From assembly GCA_945965275.1 (NCBI GenBank), contig CAMFNB010000003.1, positions 1 through 57,709 of the forward strand: a stretch of DNA of 57,709 bases, written 5' to 3'. Positions 1 to 8,479 of this stretch are shown here, in pieces. The DNA comes from an uncultured Clostridia bacterium (lineage in GTDB: Bacteria; Bacillota; Clostridia; UBA1212; SIG427). The notes under the pieces were generated by a model. That model saw only the letters and a program-made list of their open reading frames with translations, did no database searches and was not told the DNA's origin. Positions within the stretch are counted from its first letter, which is position 1. Every line of letters begins with the position of its first letter. The position numbers were made by a program, and so were the translations under genes.

Positions 1-792
1 GCATACAAAATGAGAATTGCTTCAGTGACAGTGGGAACTGCCCCCTCAATGGACGGCTATGCTTCTCCTATGTCACCTTTAATCGTAAATCATGCAAAAG
101 TAACATACACCACACAGTACCCGGATGCGCTTGTCTGTGACTCGGAAATCATGCAGACTGCACCCGATGTAATGTTCAGAGCAGGCTTCGGTGATATAGT
201 CGGAAAATACACGGCTCTTGCTGACTGGCAGCTCACTGTAAAAATGAACGGCGAGTATTGGTGTGATACAACTGCAAAACTTGTGAGAAACGCGGTTAAT
301 AAGTGTGTGGATAATGCGGAAAAGTATATGAAGCACGACCTTGATGCAATTGATGACATGAACGAGGCTCTCGTTCTTTCGGGCATTGCAATGGGACTTG
401 TGGGAATATCAAGACCCGCTTCGGGTAGCGAGCATCACATTGCCCACTTCTGGGAACTTGATGCACTTAAGAAAGGAATCGAACATCCTCTTCACGGAAA
501 CTCCGTGGGCGTAGGTTCAATCGTTTCATCAAAGGCATATGAAATCATGAAAGAAAGATATGAGGATATCAGAGAAATCGAGGTTCCCACATCTGACTTT
601 CTTTGCGATATTTATAAAAAAGTCGGTTCTCCTCTGTCTCCTGAGGGATTGGGAATACCGAAGGAAGTATTCAATGACTGCATAAACAACGCTTACAGAA
701 TCAGACCGCGTTATACAATATTCAATTATGCAAAGAATGCAGGTTTCCTTCCGGAACTTGCTGACATATTAACTGAGGAGTTTTACAAATGA
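1..792 (+). CDS. sn-glycerol-1-phosphate dehydrogenase-like protein (3' part, cut by window edge)
   Basis: The reading frame is open to base 1 (codons GCA TAC AAA before the first ATG at 10), so this is the C-terminal part of a longer gene. Visible motifs are TAPSMDGYASP, like the PTAxSMDGxxS signature of the AraM/EgsA glycerol-1-phosphate dehydrogenases, then GSEHHIAHFWE and HGNSVGVGSIV, which in this family carry metal-binding histidines. The family reduces dihydroxyacetone phosphate to sn-glycerol-1-phosphate with NAD(P)H and belongs to the iron-dependent alcohol dehydrogenase/dehydroquinate synthase fold. The Rossmann half lies outside the window. Its TGA overlaps the next ATG (ATGA), so it heads or belongs to the operon of RNA-modification genes that follows. 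A related polyol dehydrogenase is the main alternative. Confidence 0.8.
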   Translation, partial: AYKMRIASVTVGTAPSMDGYASPMSPLIVNHAKVTYTTQYPDALVCDSEIMQTAPDVMFRAGFGDIVGKYTALADWQLTVKMNGEYWCDTTAKLVRNAVNKCVDNAEKYMKHDLDAIDDMNEALVLSGIAMGLVGISRPASGSEHHIAHFWELDALKKGIEHPLHGNSVGVGSIVSSKAYEIMKERYEDIREIEVPTSDFLCDIYKKVGSPLSPEGLGIPKEVFNDCINNAYRIRPRYTIFNYAKNAGFLPELADILTEEFYK

Positions 793-1667
793 ATCTGATT
801 GCGGAAAATTGGAAAGATTACGAAATCCTTGATACCGGTGACGGAATGAAGCTTGAGAGATGGGGAGATATCGTTCTTGCAAGACCGGACCCTCAGGTTA
901 TCTGGAGCAAATCCAATCCGAAACTTTGGGAAAAAGCCGACGCCACATATCACCGCAGCAATAAGGGCGGCGGACATTGGGAATACAACAGAAAGATTCC
1001 GGACAAGTGGAAGATAAAATACAAAGATCTTAAATTCTATGTAGAACCGACAGGCTTTAAACACACAGGTCTTTTCCCGGAGCAGGCAGCAAACTGGGAC
1101 TGGATGTATGAAAGAATCAAAAAGAGAACCGCCGAAGGTAAAAAGGTTAAAGTGCTTAATCTTTTCGGATATACAGGCGGTGCAACATGTGCATGTGCTG
1201 CTGCGGGTGCTGAGGTATGCCACGTTGATGCATCAAAGGGAATGGTTACGAGAGCGCGGGAAAATGTTGAACTTTGCGGACTTACTGATGCGGTTGTAAG
1301 ATATATCGTTGATGACGCATTTAAATTTGTTTCAAGAGAAGTTCGAAGAGGAAACAAATATGAAGGTATAATTATGGACCCGCCGTCATACGGAAGGGGC
1401 CCCGGCGGAGAGGTATGGAAACTTGAAGAAAGCCTTAACGGCTTTGTTCAGGAAGCGTCACAGCTTCTTTCTGACGAGGCGCTGTTCTTCCTTCTCAACT
1501 CATATACAACAGGGCTTTCATCGGTTGTTACGGGAAACATTTTGAATCTTACCGCTGCAAAAGGAAGAAAGGGTCATGTTGAAGCCGGAGATTTATGCAT
1601 TCCTGTTTCATCAGACAACAGAATTCTTTTACCCTGCGGATCTTATGCCGCTTTCTTAGGTGACTGA
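789..1667 (+). CDS. class I SAM-dependent methyltransferase, RlmI/RlmK-like
   Basis: The 292-residue protein has the SAM-binding motif NLFGYTGGATCACAAAGAEV near residue 123 and the catalytic-type motif DPPSYGRG near residue 197, as in the COG1092 (RlmI/RlmK-like) rRNA methyltransferases. Unlike full-length RlmI it shows no N-terminal PUA domain, so it resembles the shorter Firmicute homologues. The likely substrate is a base in 23S rRNA, but the target cannot be read from sequence. It overlaps the upstream gene by 4 bases, and the next gene starts directly after its stop. Three consecutive RNA-modification enzymes suggest a co-translated RNA-modification operon. Confidence 0.82.
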   Translation: MNLIAENWKDYEILDTGDGMKLERWGDIVLARPDPQVIWSKSNPKLWEKADATYHRSNKGGGHWEYNRKIPDKWKIKYKDLKFYVEPTGFKHTGLFPEQAANWDWMYERIKKRTAEGKKVKVLNLFGYTGGATCACAAAGAEVCHVDASKGMVTRARENVELCGLTDAVVRYIVDDAFKFVSREVRRGNKYEGIIMDPPSYGRGPGGEVWKLEESLNGFVQEASQLLSDEALFFLLNSYTTGLSSVVTGNILNLTAAKGRKGHVEAGDLCIPVSSDNRILLPCGSYAAFLGD

Positions 1668-2393
1668 TTGATGAAAATACTCTATGAAGACAACCATATA
1701 ATTTCTGTGGTGAAAGAGCCGGGAATTTTATCCCAGGCCGATTCAGGCACGGGCGAGGATATGGTGAATCTTCTTAAAGAGGACATAAAGGAAAGATATC
1801 AGAAACCGGGAAATGTTTATGTGGGACTTGTACACCGTCTTGACAGAAATGTAGGCGGTACAATGATATTCGCGAAAACATCAAAGGGAGCATCGAGACT
1901 TTCCGAGGAGATAAGATGCAAAAGATTCTATAAGGCATATATAGCTCTTGTTGAAGGCTGTTGGCCGGAGAAGGAGAGCCTTCTTAAGAATTATCTCTTA
2001 AAAGATGAAAAAACAAATACCGTAAGCGACAACAGAGAAAAGGGTAAGGAATCATACCTGAGAGTCATTCGTCTTGCCGCAAACGATAAATATTCACTTC
2101 TTCTTGCACTGCCCATAACGGGAAGAACCCATCAAATCAGGGCACAGCTTTCCTTTGCCGGCTATCCCATAGCCGGAGACAGGAAGTACGGCAGTCATTT
2201 TACCGGCAAAACGAAGGAAGATTTCGGACTTTGGTCATGTCACGGAATAGTAAAGCATCCGACAAAAGACGAACTTATTCATGTGACATCACTTCCGGAG
2301 AGGAAGGGTGTGTGGTCGAATTTTGACGAATCACAATATGAAAAGGCTGCAAATTTCACAGAGGAGAAAATCATTAAATGGTTTACGATTTAA
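1668..2393 (+). CDS. RluA-family pseudouridine synthase
   Basis: This 241-residue protein isomerises uridine to pseudouridine in RNA. The RluA signature HRLDRNVGG is present with the catalytic aspartate at residue 59, and the later motif GRTHQIRAQLSFAGYPIAGD is also typical. There is no room for an N-terminal S4 domain, so it is a minimal RluA-type enzyme. Whether it modifies rRNA or tRNA is unknown. It begins immediately after the stop of the upstream methyltransferase and overlaps the next gene by 16 bases, which implies translational coupling. Confidence 0.88.
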   Translation: MMKILYEDNHIISVVKEPGILSQADSGTGEDMVNLLKEDIKERYQKPGNVYVGLVHRLDRNVGGTMIFAKTSKGASRLSEEIRCKRFYKAYIALVEGCWPEKESLLKNYLLKDEKTNTVSDNREKGKESYLRVIRLAANDKYSLLLALPITGRTHQIRAQLSFAGYPIAGDRKYGSHFTGKTKEDFGLWSCHGIVKHPTKDELIHVTSLPERKGVWSNFDESQYEKAANFTEEKIIKWFTI

Positions 2394-3541
2394 TAGCATC
2401 TGCCGCATTCGGCGTTGAGTCAACGGTAAAAAGAGAATTGTCCTGGCTCGGAGTCGAGGATGCAAAAGCAGAAAACGGTAAAATAAATTTTAAAGGGGAC
2501 GAAGCAATGATTATGAAAGCTAATCTATGGCTTCGCACCGCTGACAGAATATATATAAACATGGGAAAATTCCGTGCCGAAACCTTTGAAGACTTATTCC
2601 AGGGTGTAAAAGCAATGCCGTGGGAGAATTTCGTAGGCAAAAACGGTGCTTTTCCCGTTTCCGGAAAGTCGGTTAAGTCAATTCTTCACAGTGTGCCGGA
2701 TTGTCAGAAAATAACCAAAAAGGCAATCGCTGAGAGACTTAAATCGGTTTATGGTGTTGATTGGCTGGATGAGGACGGACCGGAATACAAAATAGAGGTT
2801 TCGCTTTTGAATGATGAGGCAATGCTTACAATAGACACATCAGGCACAGGTCTTCATAAAAGGGGATACAGAGCAAAGGCCGGAGAGGCTCCGCTGAAGG
2901 AAACTCTTGCCTGTGCACTCATATACACAAGCAGATGGAAGAAGGACAGGGTTCTTATGGATCCGATGTGCGGCAGCGGAACTATTGCAATTGAAGCAGC
3001 TCTCATGGCGATGAATATGGCTCCGGGCCTCAACAGGCATTTTGCTTTTGAAAAATGGCCGCAGTTTTCAAAGAGCCTTTGGCAGGACATCCTGAACGAA
3101 GCAAGGGATGAAATCGACTATGATGCCGTAACAAGAATATACGCATCAGACATTGACGGCAAAGCACTTGCCCTTGCAAGAGAGCATGCAAAGAATGCGG
3201 GAGTTGATGAAAAGATAAGTTTTCAGAAGCTTGATCTTGCAGACACATCAAGCAAATACGAATACGGTTTCATTATAACGAACCCGCCATACGGCGAAAG
3301 ACTTTCGGATAAAACAGAAATCGAAAAGCTTTACAAAAAAATGGGTGCCCATTTTAAGAAATTCAAAACATGGTCTTACTACATAATCACATCATATGAA
3401 CAGTTCGAAAAGTTCTTCGGAAGACGTGCCGACAAGAAGAGAAAATTGTATAACGGCATGCTGAAATGCGACTATTATCAGTACTTTGGACCGAAGCCTG
3501 ATTTCAAAGCCCGTAAACAAGGGAATTTTGAAAAGAAATAG
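2378..3541 (+). CDS. THUMP-domain 23S rRNA guanine-N2 methyltransferase (RlmL/YpsC type)
   Basis: The 387-residue protein has an N-terminal ferredoxin-like/THUMP RNA-binding part (about residues 1-160) and a C-terminal UPF0020 methyltransferase part. The methyltransferase motifs are DPMCGSGTIAIEAAL near residue 194 and NPPYGERL near 301. This is the architecture of Bacillus YpsC and of the N-terminal half of Escherichia coli RlmL, which form m2G in 23S rRNA. The exact target here is inferred by family only. It is the last gene of the run starting at the left edge and is followed by a weak hairpin plus T-run. Confidence 0.85.
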   Translation: MVYDLIASAAFGVESTVKRELSWLGVEDAKAENGKINFKGDEAMIMKANLWLRTADRIYINMGKFRAETFEDLFQGVKAMPWENFVGKNGAFPVSGKSVKSILHSVPDCQKITKKAIAERLKSVYGVDWLDEDGPEYKIEVSLLNDEAMLTIDTSGTGLHKRGYRAKAGEAPLKETLACALIYTSRWKKDRVLMDPMCGSGTIAIEAALMAMNMAPGLNRHFAFEKWPQFSKSLWQDILNEARDEIDYDAVTRIYASDIDGKALALAREHAKNAGVDEKISFQKLDLADTSSKYEYGFIITNPPYGERLSDKTEIEKLYKKMGAHFKKFKTWSYYIITSYEQFEKFFGRRADKKRKLYNGMLKCDYYQYFGPKPDFKARKQGNFEKK

Positions 3542-3546
3542 TCCGA

Positions 3547-3572
3547 AAACCGCTTTATTTAGTGGCTTTTTT
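3547..3572 (+). terminator. weak rho-independent terminator
   Basis: AAACCGC pairs with GTGGCTTT through one bulge and one G-T pair, followed by TTTT. It lies just after the THUMP methyltransferase stop and just before the HU promoter. Confidence 0.5.
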
Positions 3573-3575
3573 CGC

Positions 3576-3603
3576 TTGACACCACTATACGATGTGGTAT
3601 AAT
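3576..3603 (+). promoter_or_regulatory. promoter of the HU gene with small inverted repeat in spacer
   Basis: TTGACA at 3576-3581, a 16-base spacer, and TATAAT at 3598-3603 preceded by TGG (extended -10). An inverted repeat ACCAC-N8-GTGGT (3581-3598) fills the spacer and could be an operator, though five-base arms may be chance. Confidence 0.8.
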
Positions 3604-3637
3604 TAGGCTATCATATTAAACGAGGAGGAACTACCTA

Positions 3638-3922
3638 ATGAATAAAGGTGAGTTAATCGAAGCAGTAGTAAAGGCTACCGGCTTAACAAAAAAAGACGGC
3701 GAGGCTGCAGTTAAAGCAGTTCTTGATTCTATCCAAGGCGCTCTTAAGAAGGGCGACAAGGTTGCTCTTATCGGATTCGGTACTTTCGAAGTTAAGAAGA
3801 CAGCTGCAAGAAAGGGTATCAACCCACTTACAAAAGAGCAGATCAAGATCCCTGCTGGTAAGAAAGTAAGCTTCAAGGCAGGCGCTGCTTTAAAGGCAAC
3901 AGTTAACAAGAAAAAGAAATAA
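3638..3922 (+). CDS. hup: HU-family DNA-binding protein
   Basis: The 94-residue basic protein begins MNKGELIEAVVKATGLTKKD and has the HU beta-arm region IGFGTFEVKKTAARKGINP. HU is a dimeric nucleoid protein that bends DNA non-specifically. Length and motif order match the family (usually about 90-95 residues). A strong ribosome binding site (GAGGAGG, 3622-3628) fixes the start. The gene is monocistronic: it has its own consensus promoter and is followed by a strong terminator. Confidence 0.95.
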   Translation: MNKGELIEAVVKATGLTKKDGEAAVKAVLDSIQGALKKGDKVALIGFGTFEVKKTAARKGINPLTKEQIKIPAGKKVSFKAGAALKATVNKKKK

Positions 3923-3942
3923 TTAAATTATTTTGATTTCGA

Positions 3943-3977
3943 AACACTGAACGTATTTGCGTCCAGTGTTTTTTTTT
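3943..3977 (+). terminator. rho-independent terminator after HU gene
   Basis: AACACTG (3943-3949) pairs with CAGTGTT (3964-3970) and is followed by TTTTTTT. Confidence 0.85.
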
Positions 3978-3985
3978 GCTACAAT
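3957..3985 (+). promoter_or_regulatory. possible extended -10 promoter for DUF1858-like gene
   Basis: TGC-TACAAT at 3977-3985 is an extended -10; a poor -35 (TTGCGT, 3957-3962) lies 17 bases upstream. It overlaps the HU terminator. Confidence 0.45.
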
Positions 3986-4021
3986 GGATTAGCGTAAAAA
4001 TTATTTAAAGGGGTGTTAATA

Positions 4022-4225
4022 ATGGCAAAAGTAAATGAAGATATGATTATTTCCGAAGTACTTTCAATGGATAACAATACAGCACCGATTCTGTTCTCAC
4101 ACGGATTACATTGCTTAGGATGCGCTCATGCAACAAGCGAGTCTCTCAAGGATGCATGCGCAGTTCACGGAATTGATGTTAACGAACTTGTTAAGGATCT
4201 TAACGAGTACTTTGACAAACAGTGA
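4022..4225 (+). CDS. DUF1858-type small protein with CxxC motif
   Basis: The 67-residue protein starts MAKVNEDMIISEVLSMD and contains FSHGLHCLGCAHA, the CxxC region of the DUF1858 / hybrid-cluster-protein-associated redox disulfide family. A redox or sensing role is inferred only. The ATG at 4022 is chosen over a TTG nine bases upstream because AAAGGGG (4007-4013) sits 8 bases before it. It is monocistronic and ends at a strong bidirectional terminator. Confidence 0.82.
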   Translation: MAKVNEDMIISEVLSMDNNTAPILFSHGLHCLGCAHATSESLKDACAVHGIDVNELVKDLNEYFDKQ

Positions 4226-4249
4226 TATGTTATAAGAAACAATAAAACA

Positions 4250-4282
4250 AAGGACGGAAGAGAATATCTTCCGTCCTTTTTA
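4250..4282. terminator. bidirectional rho-independent terminator
   Basis: An 11-base stem AAGGACGGAAG / CTTCCGTCCTT (4250-4260 and 4268-4278) lies between convergent genes, with T runs on both strands. Confidence 0.88.
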
Positions 4283-4299
4283 TTATTTTACCGTGTATT

Positions 4300-4917
4300 T
4301 TATTTAAATATATTGGTTTTTGATTCAGTACCTTTAAACAGTCTGACTAAGTTTGCGTGATGTCTTGCTATGATGAAAACAACTTCCGCGGCGCAGATGA
4401 GAATTACAGCCGGGGGCGCTGCCTGTGCAACAGCAAGATATATCACGGAACCTGTAATCGCTGACAGCGTGGATACGGACATGTACCTGGTTGTGAGCAG
4501 AAGTATTGCGAGAATTGCAAAGGCGATAAGGCCTGCAATCCAACTGATAAACCAAATTACAGACATATATACGGTAAAACCTTTTCCTCCCTTAAAACCA
4601 TACCAAATCGGAAATGAGTGGCCGAGTATTGCAAAGGCTCCGGTTATTGCCGCACAAAGCTGAAAGCTGCCGTCCTGCACCCAATAGAGAACAGAGAAAA
4701 CGGCTACGACTATTGCGGCTTTGGTAAGATCGAGGGCAAACACAATCCATGCATATTTACTTCCGAATGCGCGTTTGAAATTGGTGAAGCCCGCATTTCC
4801 GCTGCCGACTGTTCTGATATCTTTGTGATATATTCTTTTTGAAAATTCAATTGCCGGATTCCATCCGCCGATAAGATAGGCACAAATCGCGGCAATTATC
4901 AATGTTGCGATTTTCAT
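4300..4917 (-). CDS. plsY: glycerol-3-phosphate acyltransferase PlsY
   Basis: PlsY transfers the acyl group from acyl-phosphate to position 1 of glycerol-3-phosphate, the first membrane step of phospholipid synthesis. The 205-residue protein is hydrophobic with about five membrane segments. It shows the family motifs SGNAGFTN (residues 39-46) and GHSFPIWYGFKGGKG (99-113), the latter being the substrate-binding glycine-rich loop. Length matches the family (about 200). It lies 11 bases downstream of degV on the same strand, so the two are probably co-transcribed; both act on acyl groups. Confidence 0.93.
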   Translation of the reverse strand: MKIATLIIAAICAYLIGGWNPAIEFSKRIYHKDIRTVGSGNAGFTNFKRAFGSKYAWIVFALDLTKAAIVVAVFSVLYWVQDGSFQLCAAITGAFAILGHSFPIWYGFKGGKGFTVYMSVIWFISWIAGLIAFAILAILLLTTRYMSVSTLSAITGSVIYLAVAQAAPPAVILICAAEVVFIIARHHANLVRLFKGTESKTNIFK

Positions 4918-4928
4918 TTACTGAGTCC

Positions 4929-5825
4929 TTATTTTTCTTCGCCGCAGAAGGTTATCTGCTTTCCGAAACCGAATACCGCAAAGGCATCAGGTCCGATTGA
5001 AGCACCGATGATCGGGCCGATTGTTCCGATATGTACGTTTTTACAGGGAATCTCTTTTTCAATCATTTCTTTCATAAGAGAAACTTCTTTTTCGTCACAG
5101 TCTGAATGAGCAAGGTATATTGTCTGATCTTCTGAATTGATTACTCCGTCCTTAAGAAGCTTTACGATTTCAAGCATTGAGTTGACTCTGCCTCTTACTT
5201 TTTTAAAAGCTGCCTGCGCACCTACTGCATCGGCAATGAGAATCGGCTTAACGCCCATGAGATTTCCGAAGAATGCGGATGAGCCGGTTACACGTCCTGC
5301 GCGACGGAGATATTCAAGAGTATGTACGGTAACAAACTGGTTTATTGTTTTTCTGATATTTATGATACTGTCGTTGATTTCCTGAGCATCTTTGCCCTGC
5401 TCGGCAAGTTTTGCCGCTTCAATGGCGAGCATGCCGATACCGTAGCTTGCATTCTGAGAGTCAATGCAGAAAATGCGTGCGTCAGGGTATTTTGACTTGA
5501 GACTTTCCGCAACAGTTGCACCGGTGTTTACTGAGTTAGACTGCTTCAGTGAGCATCCGATATATACGATGTCATAATCCTTCTCAAGGTATTCTGTAAA
5601 AATTCTTTCAAACTCCTGCGGAGCAACCTGTGAAGTGATGATTTTCTTGCCGTCTCTGATTAAATTATAGAATGCATGAGCTTGCTCTGCAGTCCATTCC
5701 AAAAGAGCAGGCGTGGACTTGTCGTCAAGCATTGTCGACATTTTTGCATAGTCAATATCATATTCTTTGAGTAACTCAGGACTCAGGTCCGAGCATGAAT
5801 CTGTAATTATCTTTACTTTTCTCAT
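4929..5825 (-). CDS. DegV family fatty-acid-binding protein
   Basis: The 298-residue protein starts MRKVKIITDSCSDLSPEL and contains the DegV motifs ITSQVAPQEF, GCSLKQSNSVNTG and FCIDSQNASYGIGMLA. DegV/FakB proteins bind a fatty acid and, in several Firmicutes, present it to the kinase FakA to make acyl-phosphate. Acyl-phosphate is the PlsY substrate, so the adjacent plsY fits functionally. No fakA is in the window. A promoter is visible upstream. Confidence 0.92.
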   Translation of the reverse strand: MRKVKIITDSCSDLSPELLKEYDIDYAKMSTMLDDKSTPALLEWTAEQAHAFYNLIRDGKKIITSQVAPQEFERIFTEYLEKDYDIVYIGCSLKQSNSVNTGATVAESLKSKYPDARIFCIDSQNASYGIGMLAIEAAKLAEQGKDAQEINDSIINIRKTINQFVTVHTLEYLRRAGRVTGSSAFFGNLMGVKPILIADAVGAQAAFKKVRGRVNSMLEIVKLLKDGVINSEDQTIYLAHSDCDEKEVSLMKEMIEKEIPCKNVHIGTIGPIIGASIGPDAFAVFGFGKQITFCGEEK

Positions 5826-5863
5826 TATGTACTCCTAACATCTTATTTAAAATGACCTAATGA

Positions 5864-5892
5864 ATTATACAAACATAACAAGAAAAAAGCAA
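5864..5892 (-). promoter_or_regulatory. promoter of degV-plsY
   Basis: Read on the minus strand: TTGCTT (5887-5892), 17-base spacer, TATAAT (5864-5869). Confidence 0.6.
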
Positions 5893-5910
5893 CGACCGAA
5901 ACACCAACGT

Positions 5911-6495
5911 TTATGAATATGTTTTTATTATTTCTTCTGCGACTTCACGCTTGGAAACACATCTGTCCATGGACTGCTTTTCAAGATATTTGTGTGCTTC
6001 CGGCTCACTCATCTTGATTTCAGATATAAGCAGCCATTTTGCGTGATTTATAATACGAATTTCTTCCATTTTTTCCTGCATTGAAAGAGTTTTCTTTTCG
6101 GTTTTTCTCAGTCTTTCTCTCGCACTGGTCATCCAACGAAGAGCATTTGTAACGACTGTTTTCGTGATGGGCCTGGGAAGGGTGAAAAGGCCGTAAGGGG
6201 ATACCTTGGCATAGATTTCATCATGTACGTCAGAAGGCGTGAGAATAAGCGCAATTGTATCCTGTGATGAACACAAATCAACCCCGAACCTTGTACCGAA
6301 CTCGTCAGGAAGCGGGGCATTGATAATTACGAAATCATATGAGTGTTCGGCATATTCTCTCTTTGCCGAGGCTATGTTTGATACAATTTTGACAGGGGAA
6401 TAGTGAGCCTCAGGCAACATTGCAGAAAAATCTTTGTTGAAATTCTGCATTGCCGAGACGATAAGAACACTATAAACTCGTTCTTTCAGGCTCAT
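5911..6495 (-). CDS. ANTAR-domain RNA-binding antiterminator with degenerate receiver domain
   Basis: The 194-residue protein has an N-terminal response-regulator-like fold (about 1-120), a helical linker (122-150) and a C-terminal ANTAR domain (about 134-194: AKWLLISEIKMSEPEA, then LEKQSMDRC and VAEEIIKTY). ANTAR proteins (NasR, AmiR, EutV) bind paired hairpins in nascent RNA and prevent termination. The receiver is atypical. The acidic pair after strand 1 is Ser14-Ala15, the phospho-acceptor position is Asn59 (FVIINAPLPDEFG), and the lysine of the KP motif is replaced near Leu106 (FTLPRP). It therefore should not be phosphorylated and resembles AmiR. It is the last gene of the GOGAT-GlnA operon, 26 bases after glnA, so its likely job is nitrogen control. 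Confidence 0.88.
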   Translation of the reverse strand: MSLKERVYSVLIVSAMQNFNKDFSAMLPEAHYSPVKIVSNIASAKREYAEHSYDFVIINAPLPDEFGTRFGVDLCSSQDTIALILTPSDVHDEIYAKVSPYGLFTLPRPITKTVVTNALRWMTSARERLRKTEKKTLSMQEKMEEIRIINHAKWLLISEIKMSEPEAHKYLEKQSMDRCVSKREVAEEIIKTYS

Positions 6496-6521
6496 TGGCT
6501 ACTCCTCAAATCGTGATGCTT

Positions 6522-7733
6522 TTATTTTTTACAGTAAGTTTTTGTAATCTTTTCAGGGATATATGCTTTGATGAAATCACTGCATACCGCAATTTCGCAG
6601 GCGGCTCTGAGGCTGAGCGGGAGTCGCTTGTAATTCTCGAGAACTTCCGGAGGTGCGGTAAAAAGATTCACATCCGCAGCTTCAGGAAGAACCATATTGT
6701 TTTTAATTCCGAGAATACATGCATATATCATTAGTGAAAAAGCAAGATAGGGGTTAGCCATAGGATCCGGAGCACGGTATTCAACTCTGCGGTATTCGCC
6801 GTCAGCTGCCGGGATTCTGATAAGCTGTGAGCGGTTTTCTTTTGACCAGGAGACATATCCCGGTGCTTTGTTTTCGCCCAAACGTTCGTAGGAGTTGTCG
6901 GTGGGGTTCATGAACAAAGTCATCTCCGAAGACTTCTCAAGAATACCGGCAATCATTTTGTCAAATAACTCTGTAATGTTATCTGATTTTACAGACATAT
7001 TGATGTGGAAACCGTTTCCGGCCTGGTTCTTAAGCGGCTTTGCGGAGAAATCAGCATAAAGACCGTTTCTTCTTGCAACCGTTTTAACAACAGTCTGGAA
7101 TGTCATTGCATTATCTGCTGCTTCAAGAGGATCTGAGTAACGATAGTCGATTTCGTTTTGTCCTGGGCCTGCCTCGTGGTGAGAGCTTTCAGGCTGAATA
7201 CCCATCTGCTCAAGGGTAAGACAAACTTCTCTTCTTATATTTTCTCCTTTGTCCTCAGGAGCGATATCCATATAACCTGCCTTGTCATAAGGATTCTTTG
7301 TGGGGTTTCCGTTTTCGTCAAGTGTGAAAAGATAGAACTCCTGTTCAGCACCGAATGTGAATGAAAGACCTGCTTCCTTTGCATCTGCAACAGCCTTTTT
7401 CAGCAGGGCTCTTGTGTCACACTCGAAAGGAGTTCCGTCCGGGTATGAAATGGTTGAATACATTCTGACTACTTTTCCGTGTTCCGGTCTCCAGGGGAGA
7501 AGCATAAGCGTTCCCGGATCGGGATGAAGAAGCAAATCGCACTGTGCTTCGTCACCGAAGCCGATTACTGATGACGCATCAAATGAAATGCCGTAATCAA
7601 AAGCTCTCGGGAGTTCTTCGGGCATGATTGAAATGTTTTTCTGTTTACCAAATACATCGCAGAAGGCAATACGAATAAATTTAACGCCTTCTTCTTTAAC
7701 AAACATCAGTACGTCTTCTTTGGAGTAGTTCAT
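6522..7733 (-). CDS. glnA: glutamine synthetase, type I, short form
   Basis: Makes glutamine from glutamate, ammonia and ATP. Catalytic and binding motifs are present: FGAEQEFYLF (metal-binding Glu pair), HHEAGPGQNEI, NGFHINMSV (glutamate-binding His), NRSQLIRIP (ATP/phosphate Arg) and EYRAPDP. At 403 residues it is about 40 shorter than usual GSI; the segment after NGFHINMSV is compressed. It lies between the GXGXG subunit of glutamate synthase (23 bases upstream) and the ANTAR gene, so GS and GOGAT are co-transcribed. A gamma-glutamyl ligase of the same fold is possible, but the neighbours argue for GS. The window also has a type III enzyme, so the cell has two glutamine synthetases. Confidence 0.9.
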   Translation of the reverse strand: MNYSKEDVLMFVKEEGVKFIRIAFCDVFGKQKNISIMPEELPRAFDYGISFDASSVIGFGDEAQCDLLLHPDPGTLMLLPWRPEHGKVVRMYSTISYPDGTPFECDTRALLKKAVADAKEAGLSFTFGAEQEFYLFTLDENGNPTKNPYDKAGYMDIAPEDKGENIRREVCLTLEQMGIQPESSHHEAGPGQNEIDYRYSDPLEAADNAMTFQTVVKTVARRNGLYADFSAKPLKNQAGNGFHINMSVKSDNITELFDKMIAGILEKSSEMTLFMNPTDNSYERLGENKAPGYVSWSKENRSQLIRIPAADGEYRRVEYRAPDPMANPYLAFSLMIYACILGIKNNMVLPEAADVNLFTAPPEVLENYKRLPLSLRAACEIAVCSDFIKAYIPEKITKTYCKK

Positions 7734-7756
7734 ATGTTTCAGCCTACTTTCTGTAA

Positions 7757-8479
7757 TTAGTTTGCAACATACATCTGCTTGTAAGGATTTTTTGTGTCCG
7801 GAATTACAACAGTGAATGTTGAAGCAAGAACATTTTCTTTATTATAACCGAAATGGTCACAATATTCACTAATCAAAGGCTTAATTTCTTCCAAATCTTC
7901 TTCAGTTGCGATTTTTGCGTTTACCTGACCCGGAAATTCCACGTCTGTGCAGTCTGAACGGAGAAACATTTTACCGCCGTGCATGCCGGTGCAGGGGAAA
8001 TTGCCGACAATTTTTTTGTCCCCCCGGTCAAGACCGAGTACAACAATTGTACCGCCGGCCTGATACTCACCGAGGAAGCTTCCTGCACATCCGCCGATGA
8101 CGAGTGCCGGTTGCTTTGTTTTGTAAGCCTTCATATGGATTCCGGCACGGTAGCCGGCATTTTCTTTGACGAAAATTTTACCGCCTCTCATTGCGTATCC
8201 TGCGGCATCGCCGATATTTCCGTGAACGATGATTTCGCCTTCGTTCATTGTGTCACCGACAGCATCCTGTGCATTTGCATGAACGTTGATGGTTGCACCG
8301 TTAAGATACGCACCCAGTGCATTACCGGGAACACCGATAATATCGATTTTCTTATCTGCCATACCTGCAGCTATGAAACGCTGACCGCAGCAGTTCTCAA
8401 TTTGAACTTCACTTCCTGCTGCTCTGAGTTGCTCATTTAATTCTTTATATTCAAAATCCTTTGCGTTAATTGTATTCAT
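7757..8479 (-). CDS. glutamate synthase GXGXG-domain subunit (split GltB domain)
   Basis: The 240-residue protein consists of the right-handed beta-helix found at the C-terminus of glutamate synthase large subunits. Repeats such as GDTMNEGEIIVHGNIGDAAG and MRGGKIFVKENAGYRAGIHM give the G-X-X-G-X-X-X-G periodicity. This domain connects and positions the glutaminase and synthase active sites. In this archaeal/Thermotoga-type arrangement it is a separate polypeptide. Its ATG overlaps the stop of the upstream FAD protein at base 8479, implying tight coupling. Confidence 0.92.
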   Translation of the reverse strand: MNTINAKDFEYKELNEQLRAAGSEVQIENCCGQRFIAAGMADKKIDIIGVPGNALGAYLNGATINVHANAQDAVGDTMNEGEIIVHGNIGDAAGYAMRGGKIFVKENAGYRAGIHMKAYKTKQPALVIGGCAGSFLGEYQAGGTIVVLGLDRGDKKIVGNFPCTGMHGGKMFLRSDCTDVEFPGQVNAKIATEEDLEEIKPLISEYCDHFGYNKENVLASTFTVVIPDTKNPYKQMYVAN

